Origin: Ascarosepion bandense
Taxonomy: Eukaryota; Mollusca; Cephalopoda; Sepiida; Sepiidae
Direction: 5' to 3'
Assembly (NCBI GenBank): GCA_037127315.1
Contig: JBBBDQ010001942.1
Span: 1,281,001 to 1,345,000 of the forward strand
Length of the DNA stretch: 64,000 bases
Notes under the pieces: model-generated
Told to the model about the DNA's origin: nothing
Databases searched by the model: none
The model's input: the letters and a program-made list of their open reading frames with translations, nothing else
In this document: in pieces, positions 36,212-46,689 of the stretch
Numbering within the stretch: the stretch's first letter is position 1
Layout of the letters: every line of letters starts with the position of its first letter
Position numbers and translations under genes: made by a program

Positions 36212-36215
<4 letters not shown>
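34396..36215 (-). pseudogene. PLE-A: Penelope-like element, RT plus GIY-YIG, frameshifted
   Basis: On the minus strand, reading from 36213: GRPIISGIGTLTELISGYID, DVTSLYTNIP (first catalytic Asp) and GTAMGTKMAPSYANIFM (RT motif B region). After a frame change come YIDD (catalytic pair, about 35715) and VPFLDI. The C-terminal half (ORF 34669-35655) holds a Cys-rich linker (CGKPRCLIC) and a GIY-YIG nuclease: YFLFCSICPNSGYIGESG, R.R..NHK, AAHF and KEKYWILKL. The shift sits in a run of seven A residues (plus-strand T run 35797-35803); one base restores the frame, so it is either a recent mutation or an assembly error. The 5' half (N-terminal RT) is lost where a TA tract begins at 36216. The GIY-YIG domain ends at 34669. 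About 165 bp downstream lies a hammerhead-like motif. Confidence 0.9.
34477..34505 (-). ncRNA. Hammerhead-like motif in the PLE-A 3' flank
   Basis: On the minus strand CTGATGA (34505-34499) is followed by a helix with one bulge built from AGGACC and GGTCT, then GAAAT. Core positions for the first two blocks are present. Stem III would be an AT-only helix and stem I does not pair in register, so activity is doubtful. Penelope-like elements are known to carry hammerheads at this position. Confidence 0.5.

Positions 36216-36250
<35 letters not shown>
36216..36250. repeat. (TA)n microsatellite at the PLE-A 5' break
   Basis: TA tract exactly at the 5' truncation point of PLE-A. Confidence 0.95.
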
Positions 36251-36255
<5 letters not shown>

Positions 36256-36282
36256 AAATAATAGGGAGTCATTGTGCAATTT

Positions 36283-36720
36283 GTTTTTTTTTTTTTTTTT
36301 TTTTTTTTAATCATTTCACCCCGAGCAAGGCAGAAACGCCACTGATGTGCAGGGGGTTACATAAATGTAGAAAGATTAATTAGAAAAGAGTGAGGAGTAC
36401 AAGCTAGTTAGAAAGGAACAATAGAAAACTGAGAAAGCAGGTGCAATGACAGGTACATGGGCGGAGAGAAAGGGAAGGTTATACAGGGGAGGGGAGAGAG
36501 AGCTAGAGGCCAGTGGTTAGTAGGTGAGTATTAACTTTGCTTTTAAATTTCTGGAGGTCGTAGCCGTCAGGAAAGCAAGAATACGGGAGTGAGTTCCACA
36601 GGCGGGAAGTGCGAGAGATTTTTGTGGGAAGAATAGGTATTAAGGAGAGAGGCTGCACACATTCTTTCTCGGGGAGTACACACTCTAGCTTCATCATTGA
36701 TAGTGACAAAAGAATCTATC
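36283..36720 (-). pseudogene. LINE-J 3' end with RT C-terminus
   Basis: A T run (poly-A on the minus strand) is followed by the CACCCCGAGCAAGGCAG and GTGCAGGGGGTTACAT tail. The 68-codon ORF at 36503-36709 ends SRTSRLWNSLPYSCFPDGYD and LQKFKSKVNTHLL, the typical end of jockey-like RTs. The upstream codons are unlike the family, so the copy is 5'-truncated. Confidence 0.88.
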
Positions 36721-37344
36721 AATATTTTTTCCATTAATTAATACTTACTAACAAATGATATTCTGTCAAAACTAAGAACCAATAATTACAATCTTATCTA
36801 AAATATATTTGACACTAAGACAAGTAAAATTGGCAATATAAATTTTTTCTTTAAATTAAAAATACCAAATTATGCTTAACATCTTGATTGTTTTTCTGTC
36901 TCCACTGGGAAATACAGAAATGGAGAAGTGTTTCTATGAGAAAAAAAAATTGTAAGCAAATTGCAATAAGAAAGAGTCACGGATATGAAAATAAACAAAA
37001 AATCAAACATTTCCTGCTAATCTCGATATTTTTTGTACAAGTCATGACACTGAAACACAGAAACAAACATTTTAGAATAGTTGTAACTATTTCATGATAC
37101 CATTCTGTTGTGGCATTCAATAAAATATTGACTTTTATGAGACCAGCTAGAGTAATTCACTCATATGAGTGCAGAAATAGGAATTGTCGAATGTTTTTAT
37201 TATGCAAGAGTCGTGCACTAGTCAACACTCATTGGATATGGTCTAAGCATCAGTTCACCAAAGGAAAAAAAAAAAAGAAAAAAGCCACTTCTGATAGGTT
37301 GTTCAAAAAGAAACAAGCAACCATTTTTTCAATTTAAAAAGTTT
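36721..37344. other. Unassigned sequence
   Basis: AT-rich with an A-rich stretch near 37265. No feature supported. Confidence 0.5.
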
Positions 37345-37584
37345 TTGAACATCTGTCTATATTTCTGAGATGAGGTATTCTATTTATACTATTTACATTG
37401 TTTAGATGGTTGTCCTCATCTTTATTGTCATATTCATAATGTTTCGCCCATTCTACGCTCTGGCCTTTTTCAGGATCTGTCTATATTTTTAAAATGAAGT
37501 ATTGTAACTATTTACACTATTTATATTGGTCAGACTGCTGTCCTCATCTTTACTGACATATTCATGATGTTTCAACTGTTGTAG
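37345..37584 (-). repeat. PLE-B terminal fragments, two tandem units
   Basis: Two roughly 110-bp units each contain the reverse of TTCAGAAATATAGAC, GATGAGGACA and the GAAAC-CCTGAA motif pair. Confidence 0.7.
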
Positions 37585-38370
37585 GCTCTAGAGGCAGGAA
37601 AATTTCTCTGGAAACAAAGAAGAAAGTACTCGATTGTTATGTGATATCTGTCATTCAATATGGTAGTAAATGCTGGATAATTTCATCAAAGATGAAAGAA
37701 AGACTTAAAGTAACCAAAATGTGGTTCTAGATAAGAATGCTGAGGATACCATAGGCCGAAAATGTGGTTTTGGAGAAGATGAAATGAAAAGGAAATTCAT
37801 ATTTATGTAATGAAGGAGAAGAGCTTGGAGAATTTGATACTCACAGGGCAGATAGAGGGAAAGAGGAACAGGAGGAAAGCAATGCATAGCATACTTGATG
37901 AGCTTGATCAAATGGAAGGCAGAGCAAGGTTTGGGAGGAGTAACAAGATGATAAGTCCTGGAAAGGGGTATATATTTCTGATTCAAGGTAGTTGTGGTTT
38001 AGGCAAATGTAACCGGGTAGGACAGTTTAGTACATATACGTAATGGATGGTACTCATTGCATGCAGTATCCTGAGATGTAGGCATAGTCAATAGTCATAG
38101 ACCAATAGTAGTAGACCTCTAGATCTCTAGCGGTTGACCTATGGATGTCGACCTCTAGTCGAAGACCTGAAGACCTCTATGTGTCCTCGCCTTCGTCTGT
38201 ATTTATGGCTGACACCAGCCAATCACATTATTGCAAGGGGGAACCAAGGTGTATGCATATTCATTACCTATTCATTACATCACAAGAGAAAGCGTGTTAA
38301 GACATACAAGGGATAGAGAGATGTGGAGAGCCATGATCACCTACATCCTGAAGAGACATGGCATATAGAA
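37585..38370 (+). pseudogene. LINE-F split by a solo LTR
   Basis: 37585-37948 encodes the family from KISLETKKKVLDCYV through LRIP, EELGEF and TGQIEGKRNRRKAM. 38288-38370 resumes with the codons for ESV, HTRDREMWRAMITYILKRHG and then a stop. The two halves abut when the 334-bp insert and one TSD copy are removed. Frameshifts remain, so it is dead. Confidence 0.85.
37949..38282 (+). mobile_element. Solo LTR (334 bp) with 5-bp TSD, second family
   Basis: Begins TGATAAGTCCTGG and ends TACATCA. Duplication CAAGA at 37944-37948 and 38283-38287. Non-coding. Contains short internal repeats of GACCTCTAG-type sequence (about 38110-38175). Orientation is undetermined; the TG...CA ends only fix the boundaries. 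Confidence 0.8.
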
Positions 38371-38399
38371 GATGAAGAATAACAATGGTCCTGGGTATG

Positions 38400-38720
38400 A
38401 TGGTAAACTGCATCCGGCAGCAAGGCCACTGATTGGGAGGTTGTGAGAAGCATGGAACCATTTCTTAATTGATGTTATTCCCAGGTCCACCCTGACCCAG
38501 AGTGGTAGCACCTGTTAGGGTCCCAACTATGGTCAAACAGTTAACCCCAAACTGGGGTCAAAACACTATGAAAGTATAAAAATAGACTTTTATAGAAAAA
38601 TATACAATTTTAAAGGAAAAATATTACCAACAACACATTTTTGATGGAAAAAATTATTGCCATAATACATTTTTGAAGGAAAAAAATTATTACCAGCAAT
38701 ACATTTTTGAATACAAAACT
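38400..38720 (-). repeat. R22, copy
   Basis: GCATCCGGCAGCAAGGCC and AGGTCCACCCTGACC blocks, followed by the AT-rich body with TACATTTTTGAAGGAAAAAA-like blocks. Confidence 0.8.
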
Positions 38721-39054
38721 AGAAGACATCTTCAGTTTTCTAAAATAAAAAATAAAAAATTTTCATCAAAATCTGGAACTCAGCTATTTGATTAATAATC
38801 ACATTTTGAAAAAAAATGACAGAAGCAGCTATGGGAAAATAGTCAATCCCTAAACAATATCAAATGAGTAAGAAAGAAAAGAAATAATTTTTTATCATAA
38901 AAATATTACCAACACATTTTTATATAAAAAATTACTAACATCTATTTATAGTAAAATTGCCAACAATACAAATTCATAGTAAAATTATTGACGGTAGCAA
39001 TTTGTAATAAAATTATCAACAATGCATTTAGTAAAATTATCAACAATTGATATT
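38721..39054. repeat. AT-rich sequence with short degenerate repeats
   Basis: Recurring AAAATTA(C/T)CAACA(A/T)-like words at 38900-39060. No gene. Confidence 0.5.
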
Positions 39055-40112
39055 TATAGAAAAATTTCCAATATTTGTCTATATTTCTGAGATGAGGTAA
39101 TATTTACAGTATTTACATTATTTGGAGTATTGTCCTCATCTTTGTTGCTATTTGTACAACGTTTCACCCATTGTACGCTCCGGCCTTCTTCAGGTGCTAG
39201 GAAGTTTGAACTGAACTCTTTATTACAATCACTTGGGTATATGACCTCTATTCCTTGCCTAATGCCTTTTCTGGAAGTCATGAGTTGTTTCCATATAACA
39301 TCAGGACAATCTTTGGAAGTGGTTCTACACTTCGCAGGTACCTCTCTCGAGTAAGACCCCCAACAGAGGAGGACATGACTAAAGACTTTGTGTATGCCAT
39401 TTCATGTAGCTGTGGAAAGAAATATAAAGGAGAAACAGGCCACCCCATTAAGGTAAGGCTACAAGAATATCACAAGGCTATAACATGTAGAGAGATAGAA
39501 AAATCAGGCGTAGCTGACCACATATGGAGGGAGAAAGGGAATCCCCGCTCCCTATGGGATGAAGTTGAAATAATTGATAGAGAACGCTACTGGAAACTAT
39601 GTAAACTCCAGGAATCAGCATATATGCTTGGCTACAAAAACCTCCTTAGCTAACCAACACAATATGGGAACCAGTACTATGGAGTGCCAGAGAAAATCAT
39701 TAGTGTCAAAAATTGCAATATGAGCTCTTCTAAAGAATACTAGAAAAAAACCATTAACATAAAAAATATGAGAGAAAACCATTAAAATCAAAAAATTGCA
39801 ATATGAACTCTGGTAAAAAAAGGGTTACTGGACATTAGGTTTATAAGTCCTAAAAATTCAATTGATCTTGTTCTTAAGGACACATTGCCCAGTGGATATA
39901 GACGTTGGTTAGTTCCTTTGATTTGATCCAAAGAGTTATGAGTGGCAAACAAGTAACTTACAGGGTTAGAGGGAGATAACCCATAACTTTCAGACAAGGA
40001 ATGGAGTTCATATACCCCAGTGATTGTAATAAAGGGTTTGGTTACTAGCAACAAGTGTACAATGGCTGAAGCGTACAAATAGCAACAAAGAGGAGGATTC
40101 ATACCTTGTTGT
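39055..40112 (+). mobile_element. PLE-B element fragment with inverted termini
   Basis: Left terminus 39055-39290 on the minus strand and right terminus about 39880-40112 on the plus strand are the same family as at 11675-12225 and 15460-16078. The GIY-YIG ORF lies between them. No RT is present, so the element is internally deleted. Confidence 0.7.
39330..39653 (+). pseudogene. GIY-YIG domain of PLE-B, truncated
   Basis: The frame is open to a stop at 39653. It reads RVRPPTEEDMTKDFVYAISC, then CGKKYKGETG (the second half of the GIY-YIG signature, with YKG for YIG), HPIKVRLQEYHKAI with the catalytic-type Arg, ADHIWREKGN, and IDRERYWKLCKLQES with the late acidic residue, ending YKNLLS. It corresponds to the C-terminal nuclease of a Penelope-like polyprotein. 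The RT that should precede it is gone; upstream codons come from the terminal repeat, so the ATG at 39255 is not a real start. It is clearly different in sequence from PLE-A. Confidence 0.75.
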
Positions 40113-40539
40113 GCCTTTGTCTATGGACAGAACGCAGCTGAAATAAAAACTGAGTGGTGCCCAGTCTTGCGGAACAACTATCTATGGAAGTACCACTTTG
40201 ATGGCATCAAAGAGGTGGGTCATTAGTATACTAATGCCAGCGCAACTGATTGTTGCTGGGTCTGGGCAATTTTTGACCCTGGCTTGGGTGTATACACTTG
40301 GGTGTATGCACTCAGTTGCCCTACATGAAACTGACCTTGTGTCACATCTTGTCACTGTAGGGAGGCAAGTAAATAGCCTGGTACTTGTCCTTGTTCATAC
40401 TGTTAGCTTCTCTCATTTGTGTCTCTGTCTTCAGACAGAGTTCTGCTGAAAAATATTTGAGAGGTACCTGGTCTTGGGAAACAGTTCTCTGGAGCAGTAC
40501 CTCTCTTATTGCACTAAAGTGAGGTGGAGCAGTAGTAAT
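40113..40539. other. Unassigned sequence
   Basis: GC content is slightly higher than the surroundings. The 83-codon plus-strand ORF at 40198-40449 has no recognisable domain, and a gene is not supported. Confidence 0.4.
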
Positions 40540-40559
40540 ACTGATGGCAATGCAAACGT

Positions 40560-41581
40560 TGGTCTATTTTATTGAATCCAGAGATGTCTTTTCCCCATCA
40601 GGATATAGGACATTGTGAGTCTCTACAGATTTAATTTCCTTATGAGCTGTATATTGCCATGACATCTTTGGAATCAGAGCTATCTAGCTATGATTTCTAG
40701 TGACAAACAGTGGTTTGCCTTTTTGGTTTTGAATTCAAAACTTTCTTTCTACCATCAAGATATAAGAGATCATGGCTCCCCACGGATTCCTTTTCTTTAC
40801 TAAATATACTTCAAAGTTAAATCTGGTAATTGATATGAGTAAAAATGAAAGAGAGTGGGTTCTCATTGCCTTCTTCAGGGTTTTGAATTTATAACTATCT
40901 TTCTTCTATTAACATATAGAAGATCATGGCTCTCTACGGATTCCTTTTCTTTATTATCTGGTAATTGATAATACTTCTAGTAAAAGACAGTGGGTTTCCA
41001 TTTCCTTCTTCATAATTTTGAATTCAGTGCTATCTTTCTTTGAATAGCATATAGGGGATCATGGCTCTCCATCAATTCCTTTCCTTTATTATCTTGGAAT
41101 TGATATGAGTACTAATGAAAGAGTGTGGGTTCCCATAGTCATTTTCATGGTTTTGAATTTAGAACTATCTTTCTTCTATTAACATACTAGCAGTATAGCC
41201 CGGTGTTGCTCAGGTGTAATGAAAGCTTTAAAACTAATCCATGGAGCTCAGACTCTTTGGACGTTGGCACGAAAGACTAAAAAGCAATAGTTGTTTCCAG
41301 TTAAAGCAAAACAGTAGACTGAAAGAAAAATGAATGGATTTAAGTCAAATTTTTATTTCCTGGTATCGATATCAAATAAGTGTCTTTCATTGTAAACTAA
41401 ATTTTGAAGGCTAAATAAGTCCTCTGAGTAAATGGTAACATGGCTGAGACTAAGAACTACAATTATACCTACTTAGAGCCAAACCTGAAGCAAAAACTAA
41501 AATAAAAGAGCTGAAAAAATACAGACAGACAGGCAGAGAAACAGACACACACACAAACATCATGCCTTTTATATATATATA

Positions 41582-41621
<40 letters not shown>

Positions 41622-43110
41622 CAATTTTCTGCACTATTGTAAGAACTGCAACCTTGAAACTTCTGAATATCGTTTTTTATGTCTTTGTCCATGAATGTAT
41701 CAAATTTGATTAACATCGGACCACTCCTTCTATAACCCGATTTTTTTGATTTTCGATTTTCAATATTTATCAGGAGTACCTCGACACAAAACCTAGCTAA
41801 GAACACTCACAGACGCTTATTGTCCAACTGTGTAAATTTTCAAGAAAATCAGTTCAGTCTTTCCGGAGTCTATAGGTAATGGACACACATACACACACAG
41901 ACACACACACACATACACACACACATACACTCACACACATACACACAGACAAAGTTCCATTTATTATATAAGTTTAGATAGGAGACCATGGCTCTCTATA
42001 GATTACTTTTCTTTATTATCTGGGAATTGGTATGACTTCTAATGAAAGTGGGTTTCTATTGCCTTCTTCATGATTTTGAATATAGAGCTATTTTTCTTCT
42101 AAAAGCATATAGGAAAACATGCTCCCTACAAATTTCTTTCCTTCATTATTTGGGAATTGATATAACTTCTAGTGAAAGTGCATTCCCATTGCCTCATCAT
42201 GGTTTTGAATTTTGAGCTGTCTTTCTTTTTTTAGCATACAGGAGATCATGGCTCTCCCCAGATTCATTTTCTTCATTATCTGTGAAGTGGTATGACTTCT
42301 AGCGAGAGTAGATTCCCATTCCTTTTTTCATGGTTTTGAATTTAGAGCTATCTTTCTTCATATAGCAGATCATGGCTCTCCATGGATTCATTTCCTTTAT
42401 TATCTGGGAATCGATATGAGTACTAATGAAAGACAGTGGGTTCCCATTACCTTCTTCATGGTTTTGAATTTAGAGCTATCTTCCTTCTAATAGCATAGAG
42501 ATCATGGCTCTCTATGGATTCCTTTTCTTTTTTTATCTGGAAATTGATATGAATTCTATTGAAAGACAGTGGGTTCCCATTACCTTCTTCATGGTTTTGA
42601 ATTTAGAGCTATCTTCCTTCTAATAGCATAGAGATCATGGCTCTCTATGGATTCCTTTTCTTTTTTTATCTGGAAATTGATATGAATTCTATTGAAAGAC
42701 AGTGGGTTCCCATTACGTTCTTCATGGTTTTGAATTTAGAGCTATCTTCCTTCTAATGGCATAGAGATCATGGCTCTCTATGGATTCCTTTTCTTTTTTT
42801 ATCTGGGAATTGATATGAATTCTATTGAAAGACAGTGGGTTCCCATTACCTTCTTCATGGTTTTGAATTCATAGCTATCTTTCTTCTACTAACATGAAGG
42901 AGATCATGGCTCTCTACATATTCCTTTTTATTTCCCCTTTTTTTACCCTTTTTTTTCAGCTAGTGTATTGCCATGACATCTCTGGAAAGTTAGTGGAGTG
43001 ATTTCTGATAGCTTTCCTCTCGGTTTTTAATTTAGAGGTATCTCCCTGTGGGATATCGTTGATCATAGCTCACAACAGATTCCATATTTTAATATCTCTG
43101 AATTGCCATG
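40560..43110 (+). repeat. 133-bp degenerate tandem array
   Basis: GATCATGGCTCTCTATGGAT-type landmarks recur; in the best part (42501, 42634, 42767, 42903) the period is 133-136 bp. Units carry GATTCCTTTTCTTT, GAATTGATATGA, AAAGACAGTGGGTTCCCAT and TTGAATTTAGAGCTATCTT. Outer units are more diverged. The first landmark resembles the tandem 3' tail of LINE-F (26775-27110, 58890-59340). A Helitron interrupts one unit at 41187-41978. Confidence 0.93.
41187..41978 (-). mobile_element. Non-autonomous Helitron, copy 3, inside the 133-bp array
   Basis: Minus-strand TCTAAACTTA to CTGCTAG. The left flank AACATA and right flank TAGGAG together restore the neighbouring unit's AACATATAG with nothing added or lost. 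A TA tract lies inside at about 41571-41618. Non-coding. Confidence 0.92.
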
Positions 43111-43619
43111 ATGTCTTTGGAAAGGCTCCTGTCATTAGCTGATTACTAAACTAAATACGATCTATTGAATTTATATTTAATTGGTTTTTTTTTTCATTTT
43201 TTATTTATTTATATCTAGAGTACATAAATAAAGCAATTATTCAAACTTCCGCTTGGCATGCTAAGAACTCCTATGTTACACATCTGCTTAATTCTCTGGT
43301 GTATATTAATGTAAATTTGATCTATATGATCAAATATACATTTTTTAGAAAATCAGATTACAGTTTGCATATTGCTGTCTCTGTCTAGGGACATTTTCCC
43401 ATCATTCAACATGCAGGTTTGAGAGAAATGTATGGAAGATGAAAATGAACCATAACAAGTAACATACTGTAATTTATCTTGATTTACAAGTTAACTGTTT
43501 ATCATTGAAAATGCCATTTCTTCTCTTTCTGGTTATGTCCTTTTCATGGATATATACTTCAAAGTTAAATCAGATTTGCTAATATTTCAACTGGTGTCAT
43601 TAATAACTTAATGGATGCT
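43111..43619. other. Unassigned sequence
   Basis: AT-rich, no feature recognised. Confidence 0.5.
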
Positions 43620-43870
43620 GGTGCAGAAAACAAATTATGCCCACCAAGTTCAATTCCCACCCAATTCTATTTTATTCACTTTGCACTCATGCCCTTGAAA
43701 AAGGCATGGATCTATGTTCCTTCAGCTATAGGTTAAATAAAAGTGAAAACTGGGCTGTCTTACAACCAGTCTAAAAGGAAAACTTTGAATTCAAAACCTG
43801 CTGCTTACATATTGTTGTGGAGTAGTTTTCGCACTGAAGGTTATAATCGTGCTATGTTGGTTGCTAATTG
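43620..43870 (+). repeat. Highly diverged SINE-A-like sequence
   Basis: GATGCTGGTGCAG head, AAGTTCAATTCC B-box-like stretch, GGTTAAATAA and ACAACCAGTCTA occur in the SINE-A order. There is no CTGACTGA end. Confidence 0.55.
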
Positions 43871-44459
43871 ACTTAACATACCCAAAATGTTAAGAACTTG
43901 GTAATCTTCCACTGAAACTTCCTTAGTATTCGGCAGTTAGCCGAATAATATCAACTGTCTAGTAGTTCTACTGAACTCCAATAGAAGTCTAAAGAACTCC
44001 CATGAATTTCCCAAGAACTTCCTGTTAACTCTTATTAATATAGGAGGGAGAGTCTATTATCTGAGGAATAGGTTTGTTTCCCCATAACACATATATATTG
44101 AATCAATTGCTAGGTTTAATGCTAGAAAAGCTGGTTCATTGTGTTATGCTAGACAATTTTTCTTGTCAGAATCTATCTTTAGGAAAGTGAATCATTATGC
44201 CTTCTTGGACAAACAAAATATGATGATAATATTAATAACAACAACACCAAGATCAATAATAATAATAATAGCAACAATTTACAAAATAATAATTAGTAGT
44301 ACTTACTAAATTTTAATTTTTCTATTTCAATTTTCTTTTGAAAAAACTTTTAAGTTAATAATTAAACAAGCTTAGGGCAAATTCTAAGGCAATAAAATGC
44401 TTATAGGAATTTACGTATCACATCGTTTACATATTGCATATTTGAGCTTAACAGTTATT
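43871..44459. other. Unassigned sequence
   Basis: Contains a short AAT/AAC-rich stretch at about 44230-44275. Nothing else recognised. Confidence 0.5.
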
Positions 44460-45180
44460 TATTTATTTTTTTTTTAATCATTTCACCCCAAGCAAGGTAG
44501 AAATGCCACTGATGAGCAGGGGGCTACATAACTGTAAAAAGATTAATTAGAAAAGAGTGAGGAGTACAAACTAGTTAGAAAGGAGCAATAGAAAGCTGAG
44601 AATGCAGGTGCGATGACAGATACATAGGTGGAGAGAAAGGGAAGGATATATGGGGGTGGGGAGAGGGCTAGAGTGCAGTGGTTAATAGATGAGTATTGAC
44701 ATTGTATTTAAATTTCTGGAGGTTGTAGCCATCAGGAAAGCAAGAATACGGGAGCGAGTTCCACACACGGGAAGTGCGAGAGAAGAAGCTGCAGGAGTAG
44801 AATTGTCGTCTGCATTTGGCTAACCTGACTGTGAATGGGTAGGACCCAGTTGCCAGTCTGGTTGCACGAGTAAACACCTGTTGAGGAGGCACCAGTGACT
44901 TAAGCTCGTTCGAGCAGAAGCCATGAAAGTATTTATAGGACAGACAAAGGGAGGCCACATTTTGACGGTGGGAAAGTGGCTGCAGTCGAACCGCCAGATC
45001 ACATTACAGACTCTCCTTTGGAGCCTGTCGAGAACACTGAGGAGAACAGCAGGGGCGCCTGACCATAAATGGCAGCAGTACTCCATGCACGGATGGATGG
45101 TTGACTTGTATATATGCAGGATGGATTCAGGGGGAAAAAACATCCTGGATCGACATAGTGACCCAACCTTCTTAGCAGTA
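44460..45180 (-). pseudogene. LINE-J RT C-terminus and 3' end, longest copy
   Basis: The tail (TTTCACCCCAAGCAAGGTAG, GAGCAGGGGGCTACAT) is followed on the minus strand by two overlapping frames. One (44820-45143) reads ILHIYKSTIHPCMEYCCHLW and LDRLQRRVCNVI. The other (44668-44958) reads YKYFHGFCSNEL, FTRATRLATGSYPFTV and FFSRTSRVWNSLPYSCFPDG. Together they form the C-terminal region of a jockey-like RT broken by at least one frameshift near 44940. 5'-truncated. Confidence 0.9.
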
Positions 45181-45749
45181 AAAATCTTAAGTATGATTGC
45201 TGCTCATTATTTTAAGAAGTATGAAGGTACAAATGAATAGATTAAAAGATGTTAAGGTTTCTCATTTCACTGAAAGTGATGTACAATGCATGTGAGCATT
45301 TTCACCTCTTATATGTTCCTTTTCTTTGTTTCATTCACTCTTAATATGTATCCCTTCTTTTTCCCACCAAAACCAAGTGTCTTTGATATATCTTCTCAGA
45401 ATGGTCCTTTATTTATCTGAGGTAATGGCAGAACATACTTAGAAACTCACTCACTTAGAAACAAGCAGAATTGTTATATGAAATTTCTTCAGACCAGGTT
45501 TTTCATATTGGTTAACCTAAATTTGTTTCTACCACTGTACCCACTTTTTCTGTCCTCCAGATCTTCTGTCCGCCAGACCTTCTGTACTCCAGACCTTATT
45601 CATATCTTAATATTTAAATTTTGTTACAATTATACTTCAATTCTGCTGGACTAGACTTCTCTTCTTCGTTAACCTAAGTATGTCACTGTAGGTCCTTCTT
45701 TTTCACCTTTTCCCCTCATACATTCATTATCTTCGTTGTATTGTCAAGA
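45181..45749. other. Unassigned sequence
   Basis: No gene. Repeated CCAGA-CTTCTGT words at about 45555-45595. Confidence 0.5.
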
Positions 45750-46050
45750 TGAATGATACATAGAGAAAAATGGTGCTCAATATATTTATTCAGCACAGTA
45801 TTCAGTGTTAACAGACATATAAAAAAAATACAGAACTATAAGTTACAAGCAATTAACAAGACAAAACTTACGAGCAAAAGAGAGGAGGGTCTAAATGGTG
45901 AATAGCCAACAAAGTAAATCAGTCCAAATATTAATCTGCTTGTCCCAATTTATTAAAATCAATCCTTTCAATACACACTCATAGACTCTTTCAGGCTATG
46001 AGCCAGACCATCATTTAGAATACTGAAGGGGTGCTAGCTACTCTACAACA
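45750..46050 (+). repeat. Repeat E, LTR-like
   Basis: Shares order and blocks with about 10270-10545 (TTATTCAGCACA, AACAGA.ATA, AGGGGTG). A TG start near 45752 and a CA near 46050 are compatible with an LTR, but no TSD was verified. Confidence 0.45.
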
Positions 46051-46689
46051 TTGTTTAAAATTTTTTAAATGAATCCCTTTTATTACTATTATATGTTTGT
46101 TTAAACCATTTTTCTCATCTCAGCTGCTGTGTAATCCGACATTTCTTTAGGTGTCTACCATGTTTAGTACCATTCTGTGAATGTTGAATTCAACTTTATA
46201 TTTGATCAGAGGATATCAGTTGATCTCAGTTCTTTACTCATTTCGTCTGGTATTTTTCCTGAAGGAATTAAAATTGCCATGCTCAATCAAAGAGAATTTT
46301 TTCACCCATCATTTTCAGAAGGCAATCAGATGTGATCAAAGGTCAACATATACAAAGATTAAAATGTTGAGATAAAGAAAAAAAGTTGACAAAAATAATC
46401 TAGATGAACCAGATTATAGGTGCAAGAATATCTCAGAAATTCAGATTGAAAGAAGTCTGAATGGTACAGGGTCTAAAATAAGAATGGTAACATAAGGTGA
46501 GGAAACTAGTCCGAAATAGAGTAAAAATATCATTTATGTTGTTATTGCTCCTACTGACGACTATGACAACACCACAGGCACCCCCCAAAAGTTGTTGCTA
46601 CTTGGGTTTTCCTTAGCAAGGATTAAAACCTCAGAACTGATGTGTAACAATATCATATCAGAATAAAGCTGTAATAGTAAAAAAGACCT
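46051..46689. other. Unassigned sequence
   Basis: No gene supported. Confidence 0.5.

Noticed and set aside
40198..40449. 83-codon ORF as a host gene
   Set aside because: No domain, no supporting splice or promoter pattern, and its base composition is close to the local background.
44505..44525. CTGATGAGCAGG as a hammerhead start in a LINE-J tail
   Set aside because: No GAAA block follows at a suitable distance and other LINE-J copies read CTGATGTGCAGG.
44923..45240. 105-codon plus-strand ORF
   Set aside because: Antisense of the LINE-J reverse-transcriptase C-terminus.
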